DNA of 64,000 nucleotides from Faeciplasma sp900553675 (GCA_958428235.1 CAUAFG010000014.1:12122-76121); one strand, 5' to 3'; positions 43,337-53,030 are shown, numbered from the stretch's first letter. Notes: a model not told the origin generated them from the sequence alone. Numbers and translations: made by a program.

Positions 43337-44410
43337 ATGAAAATAGGAATTTTAACAAGCGGCGGCGACTGCCCAGGTTTAAACGCGGTTATCAGAGCAA
43401 TAGGAAAGTATGTTTTTCTGAATATGCCAAATGCCGAGGTCTACGGAATAAGCGACGGTTATACAGGTCTTATCAACGGCGAATACAGAAAAATGAAGCC
43501 GGAGGATTTTTCGGGCATACTAACCTTGGGCGGCACTATTTTAGGCACCATCCGTCAGCCGTTTAAGATGATGACCGTTGAGGAAAACGGCTCCACCAAG
43601 CTTGAAAAAATGGTTGATAACTATAAAAAATTCGGTTTCGACTGCATTTTCACCCTTGGCGGCGCCGGAACACATAAAACAGCCGCTCTTCTTTCGTCTG
43701 AGGGCTGCAATATAATAGGTCTTCCCAAAACCATAGATAACGATATTTTCGGCACCGATGTAACCTTTGGCTATCATTCCGCTTTGGATATAGCCACCGA
43801 GTGCATAGACAGAGTTCACACCACCGCCGCAAGCCACGGCAGAACAATGTTTGTTGAGATAATGGGCAACAAGGTCGGCTGGCTCACTCTGGGTGCAGGC
43901 ATCGCGGGCGGTGCTGATATGATTATCCTGCCTGAGATACCCTTTACCCTCGAATCTGTTGCAAAGGGTCTTAAAAAGAGGCTTGACGCCGGAAAGTCCT
44001 TTAATATAGTAGCTATAGCCGAGGGCGCAGTCCTTAAGAGCGAAGCCGATATGAAGCGCAAGGACAGAACCTTTGCAAGAAAAGAACGCGGCGAAGCCAC
44101 AGTAACCAACCATCTTGCCCAGTGGGTAGGCGAAAACCTCGGAGTTGAAACAAGGGTTATAGTTCCGGGACACATCCAGCGCGGAGGAAGCCCCTCGGCT
44201 TATGACAGATTGCTTTCAACAAGGCTCGGAAGCTATGCTGCCAAGCTCTGCAAAGAAGGCAAATTCGGCGTGACAGCTGCAATAATCAACGACCGCATAA
44301 CCTATAACGCCCTGCCGGATATCGCAGGCAAGGCAAAGTCGGTCCCCAAAAATTCTCAGGTAATCGAAGCTGCAAGGGATATAGGCATATGCTTTGGCGA
44401 TGAAGACTAA
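43337..44410 (+). CDS. pfkA: 6-phosphofructokinase, variant nucleotide site
   Basis: 357 residues from the second ATG, which has proper spacing from GAGAGG. Family landmarks: TSGGDCPGLNAVIR (8-20), GGTILGTIRQPF (65-76), PKTIDND (130-136) with catalytic Asp134, and IVPGHIQRGGSPSAYDR. The loop that reads GGDGS in classical ATP enzymes and GGDDS in PPi enzymes is GGAGT (108-112) here, so the usual Asp is Ala110. PKTIDND, with Lys in place of Gly, is the form of PPi or group III enzymes. The phosphoryl donor cannot be assigned with certainty. It is likely glycolytic. Confidence 0.92.
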   Translation: MKIGILTSGGDCPGLNAVIRAIGKYVFLNMPNAEVYGISDGYTGLINGEYRKMKPEDFSGILTLGGTILGTIRQPFKMMTVEENGSTKLEKMVDNYKKFGFDCIFTLGGAGTHKTAALLSSEGCNIIGLPKTIDNDIFGTDVTFGYHSALDIATECIDRVHTTAASHGRTMFVEIMGNKVGWLTLGAGIAGGADMIILPEIPFTLESVAKGLKKRLDAGKSFNIVAIAEGAVLKSEADMKRKDRTFARKERGEATVTNHLAQWVGENLGVETRVIVPGHIQRGGSPSAYDRLLSTRLGSYAAKLCKEGKFGVTAAIINDRITYNALPDIAGKAKSVPKNSQVIEAARDIGICFGDED

Positions 44411-44493
44411 TTTTTTTACCCACACAATTTGAGATTCTGCCGCGCGAAAGCCGTGCAAACCGTCTCAAATCGCAGAAAGGAATGGTGATTACT

Positions 44494-45477
44494 ATGAAAT
44501 ATTCAGTTATAGATATAAGCTCCAGTGGTATGTCGTTTATCGTTGCCGAAGAGGGCGAAAATGGTACGAATATCGTGTTCAGAGAAAGAGTGGGTATGAG
44601 CCTGCGGCACTATGTTGAAGGCTCCCGACTTTCGGCAAGAGGAATCGAAAAGCTTGCCGAAACCGCAGCCACCGTAAAGGAAAAATGCGCAGCATTGGGC
44701 GTTAACAAGGGCTGGCTGATTTCGACCGCCGCACTGCGGTATATCAAGAATTTTGATGACGTTCAGGCAGAAATCCTAAAGCGCACCGGAATGAGCATTA
44801 ATCTCATAGACGGCAATAACGAAGCCTACTGCGATTATATCGCCAATAAGGAAGGTTTTGAGCATAAAAAAGCCGTCCTTATAGACATGGGCGGCGCAAG
44901 TATAGAGATTTGTGACCTTTCAAGCGATGATAAAAAGGGCATGAAGATACTGAATTTCGGTCTTGACGACCTCAACAAGCGCTTTGTAAAAAAGGTCTTT
45001 CCGACGGAATCCGAGGCAGACGATATAAAGTCTTACCTTAAAAAGAAGCTTAAAGACGCAGATATCCCCAAGGAAGGCGTTTATAAAACCGCGATCCTTT
45101 CCGGCTCGGTCGCTCAGGCGGTATATGATTTGTATTGCGACTATGCGGATATACCGGCTGTGGATAGGGAAAAATCTATCGAACCAAAAACCTTTAAAAA
45201 GCTCGCAAAGCATATGTTTGACGACTCCAAGCGTTCAATGCTGGTGCTGACCAACGCTCCCGATAAGCTTTATGTTATGGGAAGCGCGATGATAGCCATG
45301 CGGACGCTACTAAATCGCTTTGAGGTCGAGCGTGCCATAATCAGCGACTGCGGAGTTAAAGAGGGCTGCTTAAAGCTTGTCCTCGAAGGGGCAATCAAGG
45401 CAGAGCCGTTCGAGCTTAATGCGGTAAATAACAACAGTGAGAAGGAAACAGAAGATGGAACAGAAAGCCAAGAGTAA
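44494..45477 (+). CDS. Ppx/GppA-family exopolyphosphatase-like protein
   Basis: 327 residues from the ATG downstream of AAAGGAATGGTGAT; ATG and GTG codons just upstream are too close to the site. The ASKHA phosphatase fold is seen in YSVIDISSSGMSFIVAEE, STAALRYIKNF, LIDGNNEAYCDYIA and the phosphate-loop KKAVLIDMGGASIEI. It is about the size of the catalytic core only, without the C-terminal HD-like domain of long Ppx proteins. It overlaps ppk1 by 23 bases, so polyphosphate hydrolysis or (p)ppGpp-linked control is likely. The family does not decide between exopolyphosphatase and guanosine pentaphosphatase. Confidence 0.87.
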   Translation: MKYSVIDISSSGMSFIVAEEGENGTNIVFRERVGMSLRHYVEGSRLSARGIEKLAETAATVKEKCAALGVNKGWLISTAALRYIKNFDDVQAEILKRTGMSINLIDGNNEAYCDYIANKEGFEHKKAVLIDMGGASIEICDLSSDDKKGMKILNFGLDDLNKRFVKKVFPTESEADDIKSYLKKKLKDADIPKEGVYKTAILSGSVAQAVYDLYCDYADIPAVDREKSIEPKTFKKLAKHMFDDSKRSMLVLTNAPDKLYVMGSAMIAMRTLLNRFEVERAIISDCGVKEGCLKLVLEGAIKAEPFELNAVNNNSEKETEDGTESQE

Positions 45478-47548
45478 AAAATCCAAAACACCCAAGGCGG
45501 TATCAAAATTCATAAAGGGTGAATACATGAACCGCGAGTATTCGTGGCTTCAGTTCAACAGAAGGGTTTTAAATCAGGCATGGGATATGTCAAATCCCTT
45601 GCTGGAACGCTGCAAGTTCCTTTCTATATTCCACTCCAATCTCGATGAATTTTTCATGGTAAGAGTCGGAAGCCTTTATAACGAAAACCTCCTTGATCCC
45701 AAGGAAAAGGAAAACAAGACCGACCTTACCGCCGCCGAGCAGCTGGACGGCATCCTCACCTGCGTAAAGGGCTTGTATGCCGAATCAAGCGAGGTTTATG
45801 AGGCGTTAAGAAAAGAGCTTTCCGAAGCCGGAATAAGGCTTTTAAAGGGTGATAAGCTTACGCCGAGACAGTCACAGGAGTGCTGCGAGTATTTTGTAAA
45901 CCACATTCTGCCCCTTCTTTCTCCGATGGTGCTGGACGCCAAGCACCCCATGATCCGCTTTGAAAACAGATCAAGCTATATGATCTACGACCTTGAAAAG
46001 GGCGGCAGAAGGATGATAGGTGTTATGTCCTGCTCTTTAGCCGTAGACAGACTTCACCGCCTTGGCAGGGGAAAGAAGATTAATCTTATAACCACCGAAG
46101 AGCTTATAAGGCTGTTCGGACATCTTGCCTTCACCGGCTATAACGTCAACGATAAGCTGATGATAAGGGTTACGAGAAATGCCGATTTCGACACTCAGGT
46201 TGACGATTCCGACGTTGAGCATGATTTCTCGGTAATCATGAAGGAAAAAATCGAGCTTCGCCAGAAGCTTGCAGTCGTGCGCGTCGAGGTGGACAAAAAC
46301 AGCCCCAAGCTGCGCGATTATGTCCTGAAAATATTGCAGCTAAAAAGCAAATACTGCTTTAAGGTGGAACATTATTTCGATTATAAGTTTATGTTCTCGC
46401 TGGGCGCATATCTCCCGCCGGAGACTGCCGCTGCTATGAAATACACCCCCTTAAAGCCCAGAACCAACAAAGCAATAACAGCAGCACCTTCGATGATAGA
46501 TTTGGTGCGGAGCAAGGATGTCTACCTTTCATATCCATATGACAGCATGAATCCGCTGTTGAGACTGCTCGACGAGTGCGCGGAGGATCCGAGGGTTGTA
46601 TCCATAAAAATAACCATCTACCGCCTTGCAAACCAGTCGAGGATAGTTGAGGCTTTGAAAAAGGCAAGTGAAAACGGCAAGTCGGTAACGGTTGTAATCG
46701 AGCTTTGCGCACGGTTCGACGAGGAAAACAACCTCAACGCCGCAAGCGTGCTTCAGGAAGCCGGCTGCACCATCATTTACGGTATGCATAACTTTAAGGT
46801 TCATTCTAAGATAATTGCTATAGTGCTTTCGGAGGGCGAAAAGCTCAGCTACATAACCCACTTGGGCACCGGCAATTACAACGAATCCACCAGCAAGCAG
46901 TATACCGACATGAATATCTTAACGGCGAACGAGGAAATAGGCGAGGATGCAGCGGCGTTCTTCAGAAATATCGCCATCTGCAACACCGATTTCCGCTATA
47001 ATAAGCTGCTTGTCGCCCCCGAAACGCTTAAAAGCGGGATTATCGCCTGCATGGATATGGAAATTGAGAAGGCAAAAAGCGGCGCGCCTGCCCGAATCCT
47101 TGCAAAGATGAACAGCCTTACCGACAAGACTATCATAGATAAATTTATCGAGGCAAGCAAAGCGGGCGTTCAGATCGACCTTATAATAAGAGGAATTGCC
47201 TGCCTGGTTCCCGGCGTTCCCGGCGAAACCGAAAACATCCGCATAAGAAGCATTGTCGGAAGATTTCTGGAGCATTCCCGAATCTACTGCTTCGGCGAGG
47301 GCGAGGACATGAAGATGTACATTTCCTCCGCCGACCTTATGACAAGGAACACCGACAAGCGTGTTGAAATAGCATCGCCGGTTTTAGACCCCGACATCAG
47401 GGCAAGAATCAGCGAGTATTTAAGGATAATGCTTGCAGATAACGTCAAGGCGCAGGTTCTTAATTCCGACGGCACATACAGCCCCGCCACATCCGATGGT
47501 AAGCCCCTCGACGCGCAGAATTTCCTTATCGGATACAATAAAGCATAA
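45455..47548 (+). CDS. ppk1: polyphosphate kinase 1
   Basis: 697 residues from an ATG inside the end of the ppx-like gene, after AAGGAA. N-domain: NREYSWLQFNRRVLNQAWD and FLSIFHSNLDEFFMVRVGSL. Catalytic histidines: HNFKVHSKIIAIVL with His450 (autophosphorylated site), and EHSRIYCFGEG with His607. The ARFDEENNLNAASVLQEAG block is typical of PPK1. It makes long-chain polyphosphate from ATP at the membrane. The overlapping phosphatase-type gene gives a synthesis/breakdown pair. A strong bidirectional terminator follows. Confidence 0.97.
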   Translation: MEQKAKSKKSKTPKAVSKFIKGEYMNREYSWLQFNRRVLNQAWDMSNPLLERCKFLSIFHSNLDEFFMVRVGSLYNENLLDPKEKENKTDLTAAEQLDGILTCVKGLYAESSEVYEALRKELSEAGIRLLKGDKLTPRQSQECCEYFVNHILPLLSPMVLDAKHPMIRFENRSSYMIYDLEKGGRRMIGVMSCSLAVDRLHRLGRGKKINLITTEELIRLFGHLAFTGYNVNDKLMIRVTRNADFDTQVDDSDVEHDFSVIMKEKIELRQKLAVVRVEVDKNSPKLRDYVLKILQLKSKYCFKVEHYFDYKFMFSLGAYLPPETAAAMKYTPLKPRTNKAITAAPSMIDLVRSKDVYLSYPYDSMNPLLRLLDECAEDPRVVSIKITIYRLANQSRIVEALKKASENGKSVTVVIELCARFDEENNLNAASVLQEAGCTIIYGMHNFKVHSKIIAIVLSEGEKLSYITHLGTGNYNESTSKQYTDMNILTANEEIGEDAAAFFRNIAICNTDFRYNKLLVAPETLKSGIIACMDMEIEKAKSGAPARILAKMNSLTDKTIIDKFIEASKAGVQIDLIIRGIACLVPGVPGETENIRIRSIVGRFLEHSRIYCFGEGEDMKMYISSADLMTRNTDKRVEIASPVLDPDIRARISEYLRIMLADNVKAQVLNSDGTYSPATSDGKPLDAQNFLIGYNKA

Positions 47549-47561
47549 AGTAAAAATCAAA

Positions 47562-47602
47562 AAGACGTTCCCGAAAGCGTACAATCGCCGCGGGAACGTC
47601 TT
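47562..47602. terminator. bidirectional terminator between ppk1 and the uridine-kinase-like gene
   Basis: The arms AAGACGTTCCCG (47562-47573) and CGGGAACGTCTT (47591-47602) have A-rich sequence on the left and TTATATTATTTATTT on the right. The two genes converge here. Confidence 0.88.
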
Positions 47603-47605
47603 ATA

Positions 47606-48184
47606 TTATTTATTTATGAAAACCTTATCGCACCTTTCCTCGATATTATATTCCTTAAAATACCGTTCCTCCATCGGAATCCATCGGTCAATAAACGTCT
47701 TAACCATATCGCCGTTTCTTTTGCGGATGCGCGATATCTGCTCTTCGGACGACACCGTAAAGAAAATCCGCCTGTCATAGTAGTCCCACAGCACGGGATG
47801 ACAGCAGTATGCGCCCTCGACTATAATTATCTTTTCGGGATGTATAATCTGCGGTTCAAGGATTTTCATGGACTTGCAGTCGAACGGACGGTAATTGACA
47901 GTCTCGCCGCTTACTGCGGGCAGAAGAACTTCGTTCAAAAATCGCTCGCGGTCGAAATTACCGCCGGGGGCTGCATATCTTTCGGGAGTTCTCTGTTCAG
48001 GTCGCAAAAAGAAATCGTCCGCATGGAATACGGTGCAGGGGAGGGATTTGGATATTTCCTGCGCGGCAGTGGTCTTTCCCGAAGCGCACCTGCCGTCTAT
48101 CGCAAAAACGGCTCTGCCTTTTTCGTCGATAACAGCCCTCGCCGCAGACGCTATGTATTCAATCAAATCTTCATATCCACGCAC
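47606..48184 (-). CDS. uridine kinase-like P-loop kinase
   Basis: 192 residues from a GTG after GAAAGGG. Walker A is DGRCASGKTTAAQEI (P-loop at 31-39), followed by VFHADDFFLRPEQR with the substrate-binding Asp pair, GNFDRERFLNEVL, and IIVEGAYCCHPVLWDYYD, which corresponds to Walker B and the lid. Uridine kinase-like proteins of this short type phosphorylate nucleosides or related small molecules; the substrate is not defined here. The gene is solitary and convergent with ppk1. Confidence 0.85.
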   Translation of the reverse strand: MRGYEDLIEYIASAARAVIDEKGRAVFAIDGRCASGKTTAAQEISKSLPCTVFHADDFFLRPEQRTPERYAAPGGNFDRERFLNEVLLPAVSGETVNYRPFDCKSMKILEPQIIHPEKIIIVEGAYCCHPVLWDYYDRRIFFTVSSEEQISRIRKRNGDMVKTFIDRWIPMEERYFKEYNIEERCDKVFINK

Positions 48185-48265
48185 GCAGACACACCCTTTC
48201 CGTAATGTTTATATAAGTATATTCTAATCGAGGGATTGTGTCAAGATGAAATTCTTATGAAAATA

Positions 48266-48294
48266 TTGAAACGTGGGCGCGGCTGTGGTATAAT
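48266..48294 (+). promoter_or_regulatory. promoter of the fumC operon
   Basis: TTGAAA (48266-48271), a 17-base spacer, TATAAT (48289-48294), 48 bases before the fumC ATG. Confidence 0.78.
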
Positions 48295-48342
48295 ACTTTT
48301 TATTAAGAAGTGAACCAATCTTTTTTAAGGGGATATTGACAT

Positions 48343-49713
48343 ATGGACTACCGCAAAGAACACGATTCCATGGGCGAGGTGCTTGTCCCAGCGGATAAGC
48401 TCTGGGGCGCGCAAACTCAGCGCAGCTATGAAAATTTCAAAATCGGTATCGAAAAAATGCCGGCTGAAATAATCCGCGCGTTCGGGATATTAAAGCTTGC
48501 CGCCGCGCGCGTAAACAGAAAGCTTCAGCCACAAAGGATGACTCCTGAAAAGTTTACTGCAATCGAAAAAGCCGCACACGAGGTAATAGACGGCTCTCTT
48601 GCCGATAATTTCCCGCTTGTCGTCTGGCAGACCGGAAGCGGCACGCAGAGCAATATGAACGTCAACGAGGTAATAGCTAACCGCGGCAACGAGCTGCTGG
48701 GCAAAAAGCTTTTGCACCCTAACGACGATGTGAATATGTCTCAGTCCTCAAACGACACCTTTCCGACGGCTATGCACATAGCGGCAGTCATGGAAACCGA
48801 AAACTCGCTTTTACCGGCTCTGAGCTGGCTCTCGCAGACTTTAAGCCGCCTCGAAAACGAAAACATGGACATAGTAAAAAGCGGAAGAACCCACCTTGAG
48901 GACGCCACCCCTATAACCTTCGGTCAGGAAATAAGCGGCTGGCGGGCTTCTATTGATAGGGATATCGAGATGATAAAGGCATCGCTGAATCCTTTGCGTC
49001 AGCTCGCGCTGGGAGCTACCGCCGTGGGAACGGGCTTGAACGCTCCAAAGGGCTTTGATACCGCTGTCGCGGAGGAGATATCTAAAATATCAGGCACAAG
49101 GTTTGAAACCGCACAGAACAAATTCCACGCTCTTACCTCAAAGGACGAGCTTGTCTTCGCCCACGGTGCGTTAAAGGCTCTTGCCTGCGACCTTATGAAG
49201 ATAGCAAACGATATCCGCTGGCTTGCAAGCGGTCCAAGGTGCGGACTTGGAGAAATAACAATCCCCGAAAACGAACCCGGCTCTTCGATAATGCCCGGAA
49301 AGGTCAACCCGACCCAGTGCGAGGCTGTAACCATGGTTGCGGTTCAGGTAATAGGAAACGATACAGCGGTTGCGATGGCGGCTTCTCAGGGCAATTTCGA
49401 GCTGAACGTTTTTATGCCGGTATGCATTTATAACTATTTGCAGTCGGTAAGGCTTCTTGCGGATGTCTGCACGTCGTTTGAGAAAAACTGCGTTCGCGGA
49501 ATCAAGCCCAATCGCGATAAGATGTCGGAGAATCTCAATCGCTCGCTGATGCTTGTAACCGCTTTAACTCCGTATATCGGCTATGAAAACGCCGCCAAGG
49601 TGGTTCATAAGGCACATCTTGAAGATATCACCCTTAAAGAAGCCTGCGTGGAATTGGGCTATCTCGACGCCGAAAAATTCGATGAGTATTTCCATCCTGA
49701 AAAAATGGTTTGA
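48343..49713 (+). CDS. fumC: class II fumarate hydratase
   Basis: A 456-residue enzyme of the fumarase/aspartase superfamily. Signature: PGSSIMPGKVNPTQCEA near 315-331. Other fumarase blocks are WQTGSGTQSNMNVNEVIANRG, SQSSNDTFPTAMHIAA and GRTHLEDATPITFGQE, and the C-terminal residues DEYFHPEKMV match FumC. It interconverts fumarate and malate. It leads an operon with a metallopeptidase, malic enzyme and MATE protein; with malic enzyme it can route fumarate to pyruvate and NAD(P)H. Confidence 0.96.
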   Translation: MDYRKEHDSMGEVLVPADKLWGAQTQRSYENFKIGIEKMPAEIIRAFGILKLAAARVNRKLQPQRMTPEKFTAIEKAAHEVIDGSLADNFPLVVWQTGSGTQSNMNVNEVIANRGNELLGKKLLHPNDDVNMSQSSNDTFPTAMHIAAVMETENSLLPALSWLSQTLSRLENENMDIVKSGRTHLEDATPITFGQEISGWRASIDRDIEMIKASLNPLRQLALGATAVGTGLNAPKGFDTAVAEEISKISGTRFETAQNKFHALTSKDELVFAHGALKALACDLMKIANDIRWLASGPRCGLGEITIPENEPGSSIMPGKVNPTQCEAVTMVAVQVIGNDTAVAMAASQGNFELNVFMPVCIYNYLQSVRLLADVCTSFEKNCVRGIKPNRDKMSENLNRSLMLVTALTPYIGYENAAKVVHKAHLEDITLKEACVELGYLDAEKFDEYFHPEKMV

Positions 49714-49747
49714 TATTTCATGAAAACAACTGATTTTTGGAGGACAT

Positions 49748-50413
49748 ATGCCGGAATCTATTGAAAGTGAATACTTTACCGTTGTTTACGATGAAAAGGA
49801 TAATAATGTTATAGACAGTATTTTAGCGGTAATAGATACTACTTATGAAAACATTACTGACATATTTAACCTGAAAAAATGCAGCTCGCGTTTCACCATA
49901 TACATCTGCCCTGATGTTAAGGCTTTCAAAGAGCTGACCGGCAAATCTGATGACGAATATCAGGACTGGATGGTGGGAAATGCAGACTATGTAAACAGAC
50001 GGTTGTGTATATTGTCTCCGAATGTTGTGCACGACAGAACGTTTGAGGACATGATCAAGGTCTGCAAACACGAAGTTATTCATATAGCTTTTGACCAGCT
50101 GAGAGATCCGGACAAAACGGATATTTTCATCGGCGAGGGTATAGCTGTTGCGCTTGCTGAACAGATTGATGTCAGCAGTATTGAGCCCGATAACTATCCT
50201 ATGGCTGATAAATTATCCGATGAAGAATATTTTTATGAGAATAACGGTTATCTTTATTCGGGAGTTTATGTTCTATACATAATAAAGAAATATGGTGCAG
50301 AGGTATACAAGCGCATTTATGCCGGCGATGAGCCTTTGGAAAAATATCTGTATGAAGGCTTTGAAAAGGACGCTATTCAAAGTTTATTGATTGAATCTAA
50401 TATAAACAAATAA
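49748..50413 (+). CDS. small zinc metallopeptidase (gluzincin, peptidase MA-like)
   Basis: A 221-residue soluble protein. The zinc site is CKHEVIHIAFDQL with His108, Glu109 and His112, and a likely third ligand Glu130 in FIGEGIAVALAEQ, the HExxH...GEG pattern of gluzincins in the peptidase-MA-like group. SESEYFTVVYD and YICPDVKAFKELTG form the N-terminal half. No signal peptide is seen, so it acts in the cytoplasm. Its place between fumC and the malic enzyme gene (34 and 15 bases) has no obvious metabolic reason. Substrate unknown. It is more AT-rich than its neighbours, which could reflect recent insertion. Confidence 0.8.
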   Translation: MPESIESEYFTVVYDEKDNNVIDSILAVIDTTYENITDIFNLKKCSSRFTIYICPDVKAFKELTGKSDDEYQDWMVGNADYVNRRLCILSPNVVHDRTFEDMIKVCKHEVIHIAFDQLRDPDKTDIFIGEGIAVALAEQIDVSSIEPDNYPMADKLSDEEYFYENNGYLYSGVYVLYIIKKYGAEVYKRIYAGDEPLEKYLYEGFEKDAIQSLLIESNINK

Positions 50414-50428
50414 TAAGGACGATGAATT

Positions 50429-51601
50429 ATGACAATAAGAGAAGAATCACTAAAAAAGCACTATGAATGGCAGGGAAAGATTGAGGTAGTCTCGCGCGTG
50501 AGTGTTGAAAACCGCGAGGATCTTTCGCTTTGCTACACCCCCGGAGTAGCCGAGCCCTGCCTTGCCATTAAGGAGGATATCAACCGCTCGTATGATCTTA
50601 CCCGGCGTTCAAACCTTGTTGCGGTCATAACCGACGGCACTGCCGTTCTGGGTCTTGGAGATATCGGTCCCGAAGCCGGTATGCCGGTTATGGAGGGCAA
50701 ATGCGCGCTGTTCAAGGAATTTGCCGACGTCGATGCCTTCCCGATATGTATAAAGTCCAAGGACGTTGACGAGCTTGTGCGCACAATCTACCTTATTTCC
50801 GGCTCGTTCGGCGGAATAAATCTCGAGGATATCGCCGCACCAAGGTGCTTTGAGGTGGAAAAAAGATTAAAGGAAATCTGTGATATACCCGTATTTCACG
50901 ACGACCAGCACGGCACTGCCATAGTTGTTGCCGCAGCGCTTATAAACGCTCTTAAGGTTGTCGGCAAGAAGATAGACGAGGTAAAAGTGGTAATAAACGG
51001 CTCCGGCTCGGCTGGAATCGCTATAGGCAGACATCTTTTGAATCTTGGTGTAAAGCATCTTACCATGGTTGACCGCTTTGGCATTCTTTCACGCGATGAC
51101 GAATCTCTCAACGAAGCTCATAAGGCAATTGCACAGCTTACCAATCAGGAATGCAAGCGCGGAACTCTTGCCGAAGCTATGGCTGGGGCGGACGTATTTA
51201 TTGGTGTAAGCGCGCCTGGAATCGTCTCAAAGGAGATGGTAGCCTCCATGAACTCCGGTGCTATAGTCTTCCCGATGGCAAATCCCACCCCCGAAATAAT
51301 GCCGGAGCTTGCAAAGGAAGCGGGTGCAAGGGTAGTGGGAACCGGTCGCTCGGATTATCCTAACCAGATAAACAACGTTTTAGCATTCCCTGGAATATTC
51401 CGCGGTGCGCTCGACTGCCGTGCCTCCTGCATCAACGAAGAGATGAAGGTTGCAACCTCATATGCGCTTGCTTCGCTCATACCTGATAGCGAGCTTTCAG
51501 AGGAGAACATAATCCCTCCAGCATTGGATAAAAGAGTTGCAAGAACCGTGGCTGAGGCGGTAATCGAAGCCGCAAAGAAAACAGGAGTGGCAAGAAAATA
51601 G
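50429..51601 (+). CDS. NAD(P)-dependent malic enzyme
   Basis: A 390-residue short-form malic enzyme. Key motifs: the tyrosine in LCYTPGVAEP, the lysine in GKCALFKEFADVDAFPI, INLEDIAAPRCFEVEKR, FHDDQHGTAIV with metal-binding acids, and the nucleotide fold VVINGSGSAGIAIG followed by VDRFGIL. It decarboxylates malate to pyruvate. The cofactor is not set by sequence inspection. Coming just after fumC, it gives a fumarate-malate-pyruvate route. It is one base before the MATE gene, so the run is probably one transcript. Confidence 0.95.
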   Translation: MTIREESLKKHYEWQGKIEVVSRVSVENREDLSLCYTPGVAEPCLAIKEDINRSYDLTRRSNLVAVITDGTAVLGLGDIGPEAGMPVMEGKCALFKEFADVDAFPICIKSKDVDELVRTIYLISGSFGGINLEDIAAPRCFEVEKRLKEICDIPVFHDDQHGTAIVVAAALINALKVVGKKIDEVKVVINGSGSAGIAIGRHLLNLGVKHLTMVDRFGILSRDDESLNEAHKAIAQLTNQECKRGTLAEAMAGADVFIGVSAPGIVSKEMVASMNSGAIVFPMANPTPEIMPELAKEAGARVVGTGRSDYPNQINNVLAFPGIFRGALDCRASCINEEMKVATSYALASLIPDSELSEENIIPPALDKRVARTVAEAVIEAAKKTGVARK

Positions 51602-51602
51602 T

Positions 51603-52994
51603 ATGGCGCAGATGACAAAGGATTCAAACATAAGAACCGAGCTTTTTGAATCAACTCCAATACCAAAGGCGGTCATGAACCTTGCAGTGCCGTCGGTTTT
51701 AAGCTCGTTGGTAATGGTAATATATAACCTTGCAGATACATATTATGTCGGAATGCTAAACGACCCTATCCAGAATGCCGCCGTAACCCTTGCCGCGCCG
51801 GTTTTGCTTGCGTTTAATGCCGTAAACAACCTTTTCGGCGTGGGAAGCTCCAGCATGATGAGCAGGGCACTGGGCAGAAAGGATATAGATACCGTGCAGC
51901 GAAGCTCTGCTTTCGGCTTTTACAGTGCGCTTTTCTGCGGACTTATGCTTTCGCTGCTTTATACTGTTTTTCAGAACCCGCTTCTTGTAATTCTCGGCTC
52001 GGATGCCGAAAATATCACCGCCACAAGGCAGTATCTTTTGTGGACGACAAGCTGCGGTGCGGCTCCGGCGATATTAAATGTTGTAATGGCATATCTTGTC
52101 AGGGCGGAGGGAGCCTCGCTCCATGCAAGCCTTGGAACCATGAGCGGCTGTTTTCTCAATATAATTCTCGACCCGATATTCATACTTCCGTGGGGACTTG
52201 ATATGGGTGCCGCCGGCGCGGGACTTGCAACATTTTTATCCAACTGCTTTGCCTGCGGATATTTCTTCGTCCTTCTTGCAATAAAGAGAGGTAAAACCTA
52301 TGTCTGCATAAACCCCAAAATGTTCCGCCCAAGCAAGGATATTGTCAAGGGTGTCTGCGGAGTGGGAATACCTGCTGCCATACAGAATCTTCTGAACGTT
52401 ACGGGAATGACTGTGCTCAACAACTTTGCTTCCGCTTTCGGCTCGGACGCTGTTGCCGCCGTCGGAATAGCCCAGAAGATAAATATGATACCGTTCCAGA
52501 TAGCCTTGGGTTCTTCTCAGGGAATCATGCCGCTTGTAAGCTACAATTATTCCTCCGGCAATCGCAAGAGAATGAAAAATGCTATATTGTTCACATCAGC
52601 TATAGCCGTTTCGTTCCTTACGGCTGTAATCATTGGATATTACTTCGGTGCGGCAGGTCTTATAAGAATGTTTATGAAGACTCAGACCGTTGTGGATTAC
52701 GGAACAAGGTTTTTGCGTGGAATATGCTTGGCACTTCCTTTCTTGTGCGTCGATTTTATCGCGGTGGGCGTTTTTCAGGCGTGCGGATTGGGAAGGCTTT
52801 CGCTGGTGTTTGCCATACTGCGAAAGATAGTTCTGGAAATTCCGGCACTCTATCTCTTCAACAAAATAGCACCGCTATACGGCTTGGCGTATGCTCAGCC
52901 GGCAGCAGAGGTGATACTTGCAATTGCGGCGATTTTTGTACTTTTAAGGCTTTTAAGATGTCCTACTGAACAAAGAATGAGGGGTAACGGTTAG
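51603..52994 (+). CDS. MATE family efflux transporter
   Basis: A 463-residue twelve-segment MATE protein, second in this window. Blocks: YNLADTYYVGMLNDPIQNAAVTLAAP, FGVGSSSMMSRALGRKD, MGAAGAGLATFLSN and SSQGIMPLVSYNYSSGNRKR. The substrate is unknown. It begins one base after the malic enzyme stop, so it is probably transcribed with it, although no metabolic link is evident. A terminator was not found; the next promoter lies within 40 bases of the stop. Confidence 0.93.
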   Translation: MAQMTKDSNIRTELFESTPIPKAVMNLAVPSVLSSLVMVIYNLADTYYVGMLNDPIQNAAVTLAAPVLLAFNAVNNLFGVGSSSMMSRALGRKDIDTVQRSSAFGFYSALFCGLMLSLLYTVFQNPLLVILGSDAENITATRQYLLWTTSCGAAPAILNVVMAYLVRAEGASLHASLGTMSGCFLNIILDPIFILPWGLDMGAAGAGLATFLSNCFACGYFFVLLAIKRGKTYVCINPKMFRPSKDIVKGVCGVGIPAAIQNLLNVTGMTVLNNFASAFGSDAVAAVGIAQKINMIPFQIALGSSQGIMPLVSYNYSSGNRKRMKNAILFTSAIAVSFLTAVIIGYYFGAAGLIRMFMKTQTVVDYGTRFLRGICLALPFLCVDFIAVGVFQACGLGRLSLVFAILRKIVLEIPALYLFNKIAPLYGLAYAQPAAEVILAIAAIFVLLRLLRCPTEQRMRGNG

Positions 52995-53030
52995 CTTTTT
53001 TAAGCTTTCCTACAGTTTTTCATATAATGT

